Shown here one piece after another: positions 1 to 8,126 of a stretch of DNA of 64,000 nucleotides (position 1 is the first letter of the stretch; every line of letters begins with the position of its first letter). The DNA lies in the NCBI GenBank assembly GCA_028710415.1, contig JAQTUE010000011.1:112171-176170 (forward strand), in the 5' to 3' direction. The translations under genes were made by a program, and so were the position numbers. The stretch is from Paludibacter sp. (GTDB lineage: Bacteria; Bacteroidota; Bacteroidia; Bacteroidales; Paludibacteraceae). The notes beneath the pieces were generated by a model that ran no database searches, had not been told where the DNA came from, and saw nothing but the letters and a program-made list of their open reading frames with translations.

Positions 1-398
1 CTACTAAACTGCCGAAAGATACCGTTATCCTGACAGCAGGTTGTGCCAAATACCGTTACAACAAGTTGCCATTGGGTGATATCGGTGGCATTCCACGTGT
101 GCTGGATGCAGGTCAGTGCAACGACAGTTTTTCACTGGTCATGATTGCCTTAAAATTAAAAGAAGTGTTTGAACTCAATGATATCAATGAGTTGCCAATT
201 GCCTATAACATCGCCTGGTACGAACAAAAAGCAGTGATTGTACTGTTGGCATTGCTTTCATTGGGTGTAAAGAACATTCATTTAGGGCCAACATTGCCGG
301 CTTTCCTATCGCCAAATGTCGCCAAAGTACTGGTTGATAACTTCGGAATAGCACCAATCGGAAGTGTGGATGAAGATATGAAATTGTTTCTGAACTAA
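1..398 (+). CDS. hcp: Hydroxylamine reductase (hybrid cluster protein), C-terminal part
   Basis: The reading frame enters from the left edge (first full codon at base 3) and ends at TAA 396-398, so only about 131 C-terminal residues are present. Motifs typical of the hybrid-cluster protein are visible: [15 protein letters not shown] and NIAWYEQKA carry the Cys and Glu ligands of the 4Fe-2S-2O cluster, and the protein ends DMKLFLN. The family reduces hydroxylamine or NO in the cytoplasm in anaerobic nitrosative-stress defence. It is followed by a 15-bp-stem hairpin and a separate terminator. Its last 70 or so codons plus the 3' flank recur about 4.2 kb downstream. Confidence 0.93.
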   Translation, partial: TKLPKDTVILTAGCAKYRYNKLPLGDIGGIPRVLDAGQCNDSFSLVMIALKLKEVFELNDINELPIAYNIAWYEQKAVIVLLALLSLGVKNIHLGPTLPAFLSPNVAKVLVDNFGIAPIGSVDEDMKLFLN

Positions 399-406
399 TA
401 CTTTAT

Positions 407-439
407 AACTTTTCCAAAGTTTGGAACTTTGGAAAAGTT
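407..439. repeat. Dispersed perfect hairpin AACTTTTCCAAAGTT, copy 1
   Basis: Perfect 15-bp inverted repeat with a 3-base loop just after the hcp stop codon. The same stem recurs at 4652-4684 and, slightly shorter, at 12273-12303. It is always downstream of a gene and always separate from the U-tract terminator, so it looks like a dispersed element rather than an ordinary terminator. Confidence 0.8.
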
Positions 440-460
440 AAGGCACTGATAATTAAAAAA

Positions 461-494
461 ACAGCATTCAATGTTTATCTTGAATGCTGTTTTT
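461..494 (+). terminator. Rho-independent terminator of hcp
   Basis: Stem ACAGCATTCA/TGAATGCTGT with a 10-base loop, followed by TTTT. Confidence 0.75.
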
Positions 495-800
495 GTTTGC
501 AGTAAAGGTCTCCACTTCGCTGAGAACCTGAACTATCCGGTACGTTCGTATAAAAAATCTTACCTGGACGAAATAAGGTTTTTCCATAGATACATTTTTC
601 TTCTTAATGCCCGCTGAAAAGAAAAAAGAATGACCTTTTTACACCCTTGCTGCCGCAGGATTACATCGTGTGGTGGATTTAAAATGCCATTTCTATTATC
701 TCAAGCGATACTATCGCACGTGAGCGCTGGCATTATTGTTGATAAAATTATAAAACGTTACGATCACGTTTTGCGGTTGGATACAAAAACAAGCACCAGG

Positions 801-1649
801 CTAAATATATTTAATAGCCTCTTTCACCGTCATTTTTTCATTGATGTTTCTGGTCTTTGCCAGTTGGTTACAAACAGTGATAATGCCATTATCAAGTACG
901 TCCTGCCCGTTAAAAATCTCAGCACTCATGCAGTCAACTGTGCATGCAAGGATTCCGGCATCATTTAAAGAGTCAAGACTTTTTATACCTGCGTTGTTTT
1001 TACCGATTCCGGCATCATTAAAAAACACGGCTTTAACACGATGTTTCTGTGCATAATGCCCTGCACTTACACCACCATGTGATCCACACACAACAATATC
1101 TCCTGAATTATTCCCGTTTAAGAAAGTTATACTATCGGTTACTGTAATGCTCACTCCATCAATTTGAGTTTGGGTTTGTTTTTTCAGGTCAACTTTGCTA
1201 CTATTTTCTTTCTCTTCATTCATAAGAGATTCAGAATTCTTACTTTTTTGACCCGAAGAAGAGAGATCAATCAGATTGATTATTCTGGCAACGGCTTCTT
1301 GCACTGAATCACCGGTTTGGATTCCGAGTTCTTCTGCCTGAGTATTGGTGTGACTTATAATTCCGTTTTCCCAGGTATATCGGGCAACACCAATTTCAGC
1401 GCTATTGTGATCAACAGCACAGGCCAGAATATTCTCAGCCTCATAATGTGCGAGACCACTGATACCTGCCTGATTTTTGCCTATACCGGCATTGTTGAGA
1501 AAAACAGCTTTAACACGACAGTTTTTTACCTTTCTGGCAAAAGTCCCATTGTCACCGCAATGTGATGCGCACACAAGAATCGGACTTGTATTGTCAGCTT
1601 GTAAATCACCTAAACTATCCAGGAGTATTACACCTACAGGTAATTCCAT
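801..1649 (-). CDS. Two-repeat protein of unknown function, last gene of the ior operon
   Basis: The 282 residues are two homologous halves joined by a Ser/Lys/Glu-rich linker (about residues 128-165). Each half has a short strand-like start, a glycine-rich loop (CASHCG in the first, CGSHGG in the second), the block RVKAVF-N-AGIGKN-AGI, then ACAVD or ACTVD followed by SAEI, and an acidic-helix end (SVQEAV or TVKEAI). The Gly-rich loops and alternating beta/alpha pattern suggest a ligand-binding alpha/beta fold, but I recognise no characterised family. It follows iorB by about 100 bp that hold a CCCCC-type repeat, so it is probably co-transcribed with iorAB. A link to aryl-pyruvate/aryl-CoA metabolism is inference from position only. 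Confidence 0.8.
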   Translation of the reverse strand: MELPVGVILLDSLGDLQADNTSPILVCASHCGDNGTFARKVKNCRVKAVFLNNAGIGKNQAGISGLAHYEAENILACAVDHNSAEIGVARYTWENGIISHTNTQAEELGIQTGDSVQEAVARIINLIDLSSSGQKSKNSESLMNEEKENSSKVDLKKQTQTQIDGVSITVTDSITFLNGNNSGDIVVCGSHGGVSAGHYAQKHRVKAVFFNDAGIGKNNAGIKSLDSLNDAGILACTVDCMSAEIFNGQDVLDNGIITVCNQLAKTRNINEKMTVKEAIKYI

Positions 1650-1669
1650 TTTGTTTCCTTTTTATACTT

Positions 1670-1773
1670 ACCCCCTAACCCCCTAAAGGGGGAATAAGAA
1701 GGTTTTATGAATTTTTGTAAAACGAGAACAATCTCTTATACGAACTCTTTACTCCCCTTTAGGGGTTGGGGGT
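1670..1773. repeat. CCCCCTAACCCCC-type inverted repeat overlapping the iorB 3' end
   Basis: Arms at 1671-1692 and 1752-1773 are near-complementary C-runs and G-runs around a unique 60-bp centre. The same arm words occur in the 223-bp element at 19197-19419 and 41526-41748, though the centre differs. The right arm encodes the last residues and lies beside the stop codon of iorB. Confidence 0.75.
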
Positions 1774-2369
1774 TTAGCGCGGGCAATCGATATTCCCCTT
1801 TCGTATGCTTTTATATTTCCTTCAACAAATTTTTCAGGAACGTTTTCTTTTACTATCAGAATCATCTCGTCATGCGAATAGCCTCTAAACTCAGCATAGA
1901 TGGCAAGCATGACAATATTCATCATTTTGCTGATATCAAAATCCTGACTCTTATTCTCATCGGGATCAATAATAAATGTCTTCTTTCCCGATCTCTTTAT
2001 CAGCTCTGTTTTAGATTCAGGCATATCTTTTTCCAGTCGGGTGTTTACGCTGGAAGTGGTTAACTCAAAGGTGCTTGAGAAAACGAAGCCATCGTCTTTC
2101 AGGCAATGCAAATACCGGAGTGTTTCGGTTTGTTCAAAAGACAACAGGTAATCCACATCACCTGCTTTGATAAAAGGAGATAACACCGGTTTGTTTGAAT
2201 ACCGGAAATGACTTTCGACACCTCCACCACGTTGTCCTAATCCAATTACGTCTGATATTTTTAACTCGTAACCAAGTTTCATGTAATACTTGCTTAAGAG
2301 GTTGCTGAAAAGGAGAATTCCTTGTCCTCCCACACCAGCTATGATAATATTTTTTCCTGTGTCCTGCAT
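1749..2369 (-). CDS. iorB: Indolepyruvate ferredoxin oxidoreductase, beta subunit
   Basis: This is the gamma-type domain of the 2-oxoacid:ferredoxin oxidoreductase family, with the N-terminal nucleotide-type loop GVGGQGILLFS at residues 12-22 and GLGQRGGGVESH in the first quarter. With IorA it oxidatively decarboxylates aryl pyruvates such as indolepyruvate to aryl-CoA while reducing ferredoxin, in the cytoplasm. The start lies 4 bp after the iorA stop, so the two are translationally close. The last eight residues (KPPTPKGE) are encoded by the repeat at 1752-1775, so the natural C-terminus appears to have been replaced. At 206 residues it is near usual family length, so the loss is probably small. 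Confidence 0.92.
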   Translation of the reverse strand: MQDTGKNIIIAGVGGQGILLFSNLLSKYYMKLGYELKISDVIGLGQRGGGVESHFRYSNKPVLSPFIKAGDVDYLLSFEQTETLRYLHCLKDDGFVFSSTFELTTSSVNTRLEKDMPESKTELIKRSGKKTFIIDPDENKSQDFDISKMMNIVMLAIYAEFRGYSHDEMILIVKENVPEKFVEGNIKAYERGISIARAKPPTPKGE

Positions 2370-2373
2370 TTTT

Positions 2374-4179
2374 TTATGATTTTATGGCTTCAAACTGACA
2401 TGCTGTAGAACATAATCCACAGCCCACACAAAGATCTTCGTTAATAACTATTTCAACTTTACCGTTTTTTGTTTTTTTACTCTCGATAGCTAAACATCCG
2501 ATATTGATACACTTCCTACATTGCGTACAGAGATCCTGATCAATAGAATAAGCGTCACCTTTAGGCAGCTTAAATCTCGTTACACACGGTTTTTGTACAA
2601 TAACTACCGAATTAGTATCTGCATTTACTGCATTCAGAATCGCTTTTTCCAGTTTTTCAAATTCGTATGCATCTACGGTTACAATATCTTTTACACCAAT
2701 GGCTTCGCATACTTTGGCAATTTCCAGTTTATTTTCCGGTTTGTAATTAAACCCAAACTCACTGGAGGCCACATGCTGTCCGCCGGTCATTGCCAGACAG
2801 CTATTGTCGACAATAATCGTGGTTGACTGACTGTCGTTGAAAATCAGATTCATCAGCCCATTGATTCCGGTTGCCCAAAATCCACCATCGCCTATCATAC
2901 CCACAAATTTTTCTTTGTGATCTGTTGCCACGTTGAAACCATGGGCCAGCGCAATGCTCGACCCCATGCATTTTTGTAGTTGATAAGCTTCCATATGAGG
3001 AAAGCATCCGATTAAACCACAGGTAACATCGGAAGCTGCCTTGATTTTATGTTTTCGTAGTATTTGTGATATGAAGAGGTGAGAGCAGCCGGCACAACTA
3101 ACCGGCAACCTGAAAGGAATACCTTCCATAAGCGTTCTTTTTGGTGCGTCCGGAATGAGTCTTTCCTCAATAATATCCGGAGTAAAACGCATCATATCGG
3201 GGAATTTAGGGAATAATTCTTTTCCAATAACCGCAATTCCCAGATCCTTGATATTCTTTTCCATAATATCATGACCATCTTCAATCACATAGAGTTTCTC
3301 TACGTGTCCGGCCAATTCACGGATCAACTTTTCCGGAAGCGGCATAACAAGACCCAGTTTTAAAATCGAGGCATCGGGTAAAACTTCTTTTGCGTAAAAG
3401 TAAGGAGTGCCTGCAGTAATTATTCCAATCTTTTTACCATTCAACTCCAGTTTGTTAATGTCGAAGTCATTGCAGTCGCTGGCCAGCTGCTTCATATGTG
3501 CCGGAAAATCATTAAAGCATTTGGTCAACTTTGGATGCTCAGAGCCTTTTGCATTCATCATCATGGTGGTCATGATAACTTTGCTGAAACTTACGGTGTA
3601 TTTTTTTCTGCATTTTGCTTCGTACATGTAGTCTTCATCAAAGGCAACTACACTGGTTGTTTTGCATATTACTGATGTAATTTTAAGAATAACCGGAGTA
3701 CTATATTCTTCGCTAATTTCGAATGCTCTAACCATTAAGTCTTTGGCTTCCTGACTGTCACTTGGCTCCAATACCGGGATGTTGAACATATTTCCATAAT
3801 GACGAACATCATTATAGTCGTCGCCCGCAATACGGCCAACATCATCGCCAACTACTAATACCAGACCACCGTTAATCTGACTGCCGGCAGCTCCACCCAA
3901 AGCATCCGCTGCCACATGTAAACCCACTGTTTTCATTACTGCCAGGCTACGATAACCTGCAAAGGAAGCTCCAATGGCTACTTCTAAACCTACTTTCTCA
4001 TTCGTCGACCATTCACAATAGATGTCAGGGTATTTTTGTTGGGTATAATCCATTACTTCTGTGGAAGGTGTACCCGGGAAACCGGAAGCAACTTTCACCC
4101 CTGCTTCAAAGGCGCCTCTGGCAACTGCTTCGTTACCATTCATCATTTTCATTGTGGTAAGCTTATTTTCTTTCTTCAT
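2374..4179 (-). CDS. iorA: Indolepyruvate ferredoxin oxidoreductase, alpha subunit
   Basis: Large catalytic subunit of 601 residues, the usual length. The order is an N-terminal pyrimidine-binding POR domain (GNEAVARGAFEAGV near residue 14, then GFPGTPSTE), a central part, a thiamine-diphosphate domain with GDGGFWATGINGL and the Asn of FNDSQST, and a C-terminal double 4Fe-4S ferredoxin module (CTQCRKCINIGC and CVGCGLCSTAC). It forms the functional enzyme with IorB, next in the operon. It has its own promoter at 4238-4268. The role is fermentative or anaerobic aromatic amino acid breakdown, or in reverse, synthesis from aryl acids. Confidence 0.96.
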   Translation of the reverse strand: MKKENKLTTMKMMNGNEAVARGAFEAGVKVASGFPGTPSTEVMDYTQQKYPDIYCEWSTNEKVGLEVAIGASFAGYRSLAVMKTVGLHVAADALGGAAGSQINGGLVLVVGDDVGRIAGDDYNDVRHYGNMFNIPVLEPSDSQEAKDLMVRAFEISEEYSTPVILKITSVICKTTSVVAFDEDYMYEAKCRKKYTVSFSKVIMTTMMMNAKGSEHPKLTKCFNDFPAHMKQLASDCNDFDINKLELNGKKIGIITAGTPYFYAKEVLPDASILKLGLVMPLPEKLIRELAGHVEKLYVIEDGHDIMEKNIKDLGIAVIGKELFPKFPDMMRFTPDIIEERLIPDAPKRTLMEGIPFRLPVSCAGCSHLFISQILRKHKIKAASDVTCGLIGCFPHMEAYQLQKCMGSSIALAHGFNVATDHKEKFVGMIGDGGFWATGINGLMNLIFNDSQSTTIIVDNSCLAMTGGQHVASSEFGFNYKPENKLEIAKVCEAIGVKDIVTVDAYEFEKLEKAILNAVNADTNSVVIVQKPCVTRFKLPKGDAYSIDQDLCTQCRKCINIGCLAIESKKTKNGKVEIVINEDLCVGCGLCSTACQFEAIKS

Positions 4180-4237
4180 AGTATAAAATGACTCCTCTTA
4201 TTGTTGCATATTTTTATCATTTTTCTGATAAATCAGC

Positions 4238-4268
4238 CAAAAATACTGCTTTTTTGTTACATTCCAAA
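4238..4268 (-). promoter_or_regulatory. Promoter of the iorAB operon
   Basis: On the minus strand, TTTG (4268-4265), 19 bases, then TATTTTTG (4245-4238) match the Bacteroidota housekeeping promoter (TTTG, 19-20, TAnnTTTG). The iorA start codon is about 58 bases further on. Confidence 0.65.
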
Positions 4269-4394
4269 ATCAAAGAGCAATTTAATTGAAGAAATTGTAA
4301 TATTGTTGTCATAAAATCACGAAGAAAACTTACAGCAGAGTTTAGGCCAAAGTCGCCACTGTAGCTATAGAAGAGTACACCAAATAGCTTAACT

Positions 4395-4640
4395 ATGTAT
4401 GAAATATCATCCTGGATAAACGATATCAATGAGTTGCCAATTGCCTATAACATTGCCTGGTACGAACAAAAAGCAATAATTGTACTGTTGGCAATACTTT
4501 CAGTGGGCGTAAAAAACATTCACCTGGGGCCAACATTGCCTGCATTCCTGTCACCAAATGTAGCCAAAGTACTGGTTGATAACTTCGGAATCGCACCTAT
4601 CGGAAGTGTGGGTGAAGATATGAAGTTATTTTTAAACTAA
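4395..4640 (+). pseudogene. Truncated second copy of the hcp 3' end
   Basis: The open frame encodes 81 residues. From residue 10 on it matches the Hcp C-terminus almost exactly ([19 protein letters not shown] through DMKLFLN), with mainly synonymous base changes from the copy at 180-398. The nine N-terminal residues come from unrelated DNA, and all upstream Hcp domains and cluster Cys residues are absent, so it cannot be a working enzyme. It keeps the hairpin and terminator of the intact gene. The synonymous bias means both copies were once under selection as full genes. Confidence 0.85.
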
Positions 4641-4651
4641 CTTTTCTTTAT

Positions 4652-4684
4652 AACTTTTCCAAAGTTTGGAACTTTGGAAAAGTT
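4652..4684. repeat. Dispersed perfect hairpin AACTTTTCCAAAGTT, copy 2
   Basis: Identical 15-bp arms and 3-base loop to the copy at 407-439, duplicated with the hcp tail. Confidence 0.8.
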
Positions 4685-4703
4685 AAGGAGCTGATAATAG
4701 AAA

Positions 4704-4738
4704 ACAGCATTCAAGGCTTATTTTGAATGCTGTTTTTA
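4704..4738 (+). terminator. Terminator copied with the hcp tail
   Basis: ACAGCATTCA/TGAATGCTGT stem followed by TTTTT, as at 461-494. The bases from here to 4968 are the rest of repeat copy B plus about 115 bases with nothing recognisable. Confidence 0.65.
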
Positions 4739-4968
4739 TTGCAGTAAAGGTCTACATTTCGCTAAGAACTTGAACTATCCTGTAATGCTTACAAAGAATC
4801 ATACCTGGACAAAACAGGGTTTTCTGATAAATACATTTATCTTCTTAACGCATGTTTATTGAAGTTCCTGCAGAGTGAAAATTAAGTTCAACCTGTTTTT
4901 CATGCTGAGTTTTACCGACTGCATGATAGTATATAACAGTACTAAAGTCTTTATTTGAGGTTCAGTAA

Positions 4969-6300
4969 TTATATTTTCATTGGTCTACTACTTGCAATTA
5001 AAACCTTCCTTGAAATATATTCTATGAGTTCAATGTCATAATTTAGACTCTTAACTTCATTAGAATATGGTAAAAGTACATCATAATTCCCTTCAGTGGC
5101 TTTGGTATGTACAATTCGGCATCTAATTTCATAAATTCGCTCTGAAACCTCCGCTAATAAGTCGGAATTATCTGTCTTTACTGATATTTTTTGCTTCGAA
5201 ATCAACTTCCCTTTATCTTCAGCATAGAATTTGAAACGATTTTCATCTGACTTGAAGAAATCAGAAAGTTCGCTATTATTTGTGCAAGCTGAAAGTGTTG
5301 ATTTTAATTGCTCTCTTTCATTTCCAAAAGATTTACCACCACTTGATACTTTAATCGTAGAAATGATTTTTGAGATATCAGAATCTTTATTCGGATTAAA
5401 TCTTGGATCTTTTATAAGACTTTGAATTTTTTGTTTTGCTTCGTAACTAGAGAAAATTGGGAAGTAGAACTCTATAGATTGATAAAAAGCTAAGTATTGA
5501 AATATTGGCATATTGACAGATTCTTTTGCATACCAATAGAGAGAAATAGGTTCTGAGTCATATTCATACTTAGGCTCTTTAATTGTAGCAGTTTCATCAA
5601 TGAACATTTGTTTTCGTAGTTTTTTCTCCCTTCGTTCGATATAACTTTCTCTTTTTGTTTGTAAATTTATAGGTAATTCAAAAGTTAAATCAATCTGAAA
5701 AAAAATTGAATTGGCAATTTTATCTAAGACATCCTTTGCATTATCGTGTGATTGAGTTTTTGTATTGGTTATTTTTAGTGTAAGTCTTTTTGCATATCTA
5801 CCTCTTGGTCCTCTTTCTCTACTTCCAATCAAAAATGCAAACTCAGGAGAACAATATCCAATTGAAATTTCGAGGTCGTCAACACCTGGTAAAGGGATAT
5901 TTGTTATTTCAACTTCCGTTTCTTCATCTTCATTTTTGTCTGGTTTACAAATAAGTCTATGTAACCGTTCAAAAAAGAACCGTCCAGTAATATCTGTATA
6001 ACTTATTTCAGCCTCAATTACTTTTAAATCTTTTGACCAAATTGCCTCATTGCCTTTTATAAATCGAAATTGTTCAAAGGGAAGGTCTAATGCAGATTGA
6101 AGTGTTTCATCCCTATAAACAACAAAGCATTCATGCTTTTCTCTTCCTGCTGTAATTTCAAAAATAATTCTAGAATACAAATCGGGGTCATCGAATATCT
6201 TTTCTTTATATTCTATCCCTGCGTCTTCAAGTTTCTTTTTTAGCTTATCTATTTTCTCTGTCATTTTTGATTTTTTTGTTCCTAATTTATTTATGAACAT
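4969..6300 (-). CDS. HEPN-like protein, last gene of a five-gene radical SAM operon
   Basis: The protein has 443 residues and is soluble, charged and Lys/Glu-rich, with no signal peptide. The C-terminal third is helical and contains ERIYEIRCRIVHTK, an R-x4-H motif in the context seen in HEPN domains (ApeA-like or DUF4145-like), which are often RNases in toxin and antiphage systems. The N-terminal 250 residues match no family I recognise. ATG at 6300 is used; M13 (MTEKIDKL) is a reasonable alternative. It follows the 77-residue gene by 101 bp in the same direction, in a visibly AT-rich block. RNase activity is inference from the motif alone. Confidence 0.75.
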   Translation of the reverse strand: MFINKLGTKKSKMTEKIDKLKKKLEDAGIEYKEKIFDDPDLYSRIIFEITAGREKHECFVVYRDETLQSALDLPFEQFRFIKGNEAIWSKDLKVIEAEISYTDITGRFFFERLHRLICKPDKNEDEETEVEITNIPLPGVDDLEISIGYCSPEFAFLIGSRERGPRGRYAKRLTLKITNTKTQSHDNAKDVLDKIANSIFFQIDLTFELPINLQTKRESYIERREKKLRKQMFIDETATIKEPKYEYDSEPISLYWYAKESVNMPIFQYLAFYQSIEFYFPIFSSYEAKQKIQSLIKDPRFNPNKDSDISKIISTIKVSSGGKSFGNEREQLKSTLSACTNNSELSDFFKSDENRFKFYAEDKGKLISKQKISVKTDNSDLLAEVSERIYEIRCRIVHTKATEGNYDVLLPYSNEVKSLNYDIELIEYISRKVLIASSRPMKI

Positions 6301-6401
6301 TTTATTAACGATCTATATGCTTTAGCTTTCTTCATTCTATAATATTTTTTCATATTAATCAAATACAGAATAAGAAGCTTATAGGACTTGGCAGTAGTTT
6401 T

Positions 6402-6635
6402 TTAGATTTTACTCTTTAAGAATTCACAAACTTGTACCCTTAGAGATTGCTTCTCTTCTATTTGCTGAAACTTTTTGTAAATTTCGAAGTCCATTGTTTC
6501 AATAATTATTTTTCTTTTAACTAGTTCAGAGGTTTTGTCCCCAAATTTTGTCAAAACTATATTGTCATCAACTTGTTCGACATTAAGCGCAATAGTTTGA
6601 CCTTTTTCTTTTTTAATAATTATTCTATCAGTCAT
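6402..6635 (-). CDS. Small hypothetical protein (77 residues)
   Basis: This small, highly charged protein starts MTDRIIIKKEKGQTIALNVE. Its predicted beta-rich first half (a hairpin around NIVLTKFGD) and helical second half could form a small adaptor or antitoxin-like fold. I recognise no family. Its ATG overlaps the stop of the upstream membrane-protein gene by 4 bp (6632-6635), which strongly supports a real, translationally coupled gene in this operon. The function is unknown; a regulator or partner for the downstream HEPN-like protein is only a positional guess. Confidence 0.7.
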   Translation of the reverse strand: MTDRIIIKKEKGQTIALNVEQVDDNIVLTKFGDKTSELVKRKIIIETMDFEIYKKFQQIEEKQSLRVQVCEFLKSKI

Positions 6636-7636
6636 ACTTTTTGAGTTTTATATAGGTTTAATTTTATAAAGTCGTAAAGTCCATCGGCCACACCAAGCAA
6701 AAGTGGAACATCATAGTAAGAGTTAAACACTTCCTTTTTTTCTAGTTCACAATCAACACATAAGAAACCAACTATTGGGTGTTTGGATTTAGATTCTTTC
6801 TCTAATGGTGAAATACTAACAACCAACTCACTTCTATAATTTAGAGGCCATTTACTTCTTCTTGTTGATTCATTTTCTCTAATTTCATAATTAAATTCAG
6901 GATATAGCAAAAAACTTGAATTTTCATAGTCTTGCAATGCAATAATATCATTACACATGAAATACATATCCTCATGTTTGTGAGAAAAGAATTTACTTAT
7001 AATCTTTTGATAACAACTATTATTAGCAATAGTATGTTCAATCTCGTTATATTCATTATCATATCTTTTTTTTGACTTGCTGTCTCTACAAAGATTTACT
7101 ACACGAGTATTAAAGTTTATACCATTCTGTTCCTCGTTTAAATCAATTATGGTTTTAATAGAAACAGAACATTTTGATTTCGTTTTGAACTCATAAATAT
7201 CTCTTATTCTATCACAAAAATCTACAAGTATTCCTTTCACTTCATCTATTGAAATTTCTTCATGCCTATTTTTATTGACTTTTGAATAGCCTTTACTTAG
7301 TAAAACAATAGCATTACCATATATGCTTTCTCTTTTTATTAAAATCCATTTACGCCAAGCTTGCACAAAAAACTGTTTTAATTGATAATAAACAAAAAGA
7401 AGAAAAAGTATCATAAAGAAAAACATTACTGCTTTAATCCATGGAGAGTCGTTTAAAAAAATCGTAAATTCATTATTAATATCTCTAAATAGTTTTTCTT
7501 TAGTTGAATAAAATGCTCCTATCGAACCAAATAGATAAGTTCTTAACTTTGAAAATGAGTCTAAGAATTCTTTAAGACCATCAACAACTGATTCTTTAAA
7601 AATATCTCTTAAATGTTTGTAGATTCTTTCTGTCAT
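6632..7636 (-). CDS. Membrane protein with a GAF-like C-terminal domain
   Basis: The protein has 334 residues: an amphipathic N-terminus, a clear transmembrane helix at about residues 67-85 (VMFFFMILFLLFVYYQL), a basic juxtamembrane stretch, then a soluble region from about residue 110. The end of that region (IVGFLCVDCE, then YDVPLLLGVADGLYDFI) resembles the last strands and helix of a GAF sensor domain. It sits between the DUF6375-like gene (124 bp upstream) and the 77-residue gene (4-bp overlap). A sensor anchored at the membrane is plausible. The ligand is unknown and the GAF assignment is by eye. Confidence 0.75.
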   Translation of the reverse strand: MTERIYKHLRDIFKESVVDGLKEFLDSFSKLRTYLFGSIGAFYSTKEKLFRDINNEFTIFLNDSPWIKAVMFFFMILFLLFVYYQLKQFFVQAWRKWILIKRESIYGNAIVLLSKGYSKVNKNRHEEISIDEVKGILVDFCDRIRDIYEFKTKSKCSVSIKTIIDLNEEQNGINFNTRVVNLCRDSKSKKRYDNEYNEIEHTIANNSCYQKIISKFFSHKHEDMYFMCNDIIALQDYENSSFLLYPEFNYEIRENESTRRSKWPLNYRSELVVSISPLEKESKSKHPIVGFLCVDCELEKKEVFNSYYDVPLLLGVADGLYDFIKLNLYKTQKV

Positions 7637-7760
7637 GTTGATATTCTCTATCTAATATTACGGTTAACATCTGTGTATGAACACTCTATTAATGATACAT
7701 TTTTTGGTTCAAAACTGTTTTGTACAGTTATCAACTTCACTTTTCAACCAGGACTTCATA

Positions 7761-8114
7761 TTAGTAATCATGTCTGCTATATATTTCAATTTTCGCACCA
7801 TACCGAATAAAAACCTGTGAAAGAGCTTGAATAGCAAAGTCATCAGTTTCTACAACTATTTTCTTTCCTTCAACATCTAATGGATAAATATAGTCAAGAT
7901 CTTCTGCAGCATTTCGGTTGAGATATACTTGATATTTATTCATGACTTCTCTAATTTCTTCAGGGAATGGATAGCTTTCATCTCCCACCTCTCTTTTTTC
8001 TAGGAGTTCATTAAAAGCTGTAGCTGCTTGGTTTGCATTTTCGACTGTTTTAAATGTTCCAGTTATACGAAGTTTTGCAGAATGTTCACTTGAGAAAGAT
8101 TTCCAGATTTTCAT
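7761..8114 (-). CDS. Small DUF6375-like protein paired with a radical SAM enzyme
   Basis: The 117 residues begin MKIWKSFSSEHSAKLRITGTFK. This KIW-x-S-x-x-SEHS start is the hallmark of the small family I know as DUF6375 (recalled, not searched). The rest is mixed alpha/beta and acidic, with no Cys and no leader-peptide GG motif. It starts 12 bp after the radical SAM gene, so the two form a tight pair. It may be the substrate, chaperone or partner of the radical SAM protein; the sequence does not decide between these. Confidence 0.75.
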   Translation of the reverse strand: MKIWKSFSSEHSAKLRITGTFKTVENANQAATAFNELLEKREVGDESYPFPEEIREVMNKYQVYLNRNAAEDLDYIYPLDVEGKKIVVETDDFAIQALSQVFIRYGAKIEIYSRHDY

Positions 8115-8126
8115 AATAATTACTTT

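Larger units (their letters stand above)
180..610 (+). repeat. Direct repeat copy A: hcp 3' end plus downstream flank
   Basis: This stretch (end of hcp, its hairpin, its terminator and about 115 further bases) matches 4422-4851 base for base at roughly nine in ten positions, with similarity starting and ending abruptly. Most coding differences fall at third codon positions. The two copies bracket the iorA-iorB operon. Confidence 0.9.
4422..4851 (+). repeat. Direct repeat copy B of the hcp tail and flank
   Basis: Counterpart of 180-610. It covers the pseudogene tail, hairpin 4652-4684, terminator 4704-4738 and about 110 bases beyond. Confidence 0.9.

Noticed and set aside
630..968. Plus-strand ORF upstream of and overlapping the 282-residue gene
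   Set aside because: Lies opposite a well-supported gene; composition and residues look random.
4217..4429. Minus-strand 70-residue ORF before iorA
   Set aside because: Covers the iorA promoter and runs into the hcp fragment; no motif.
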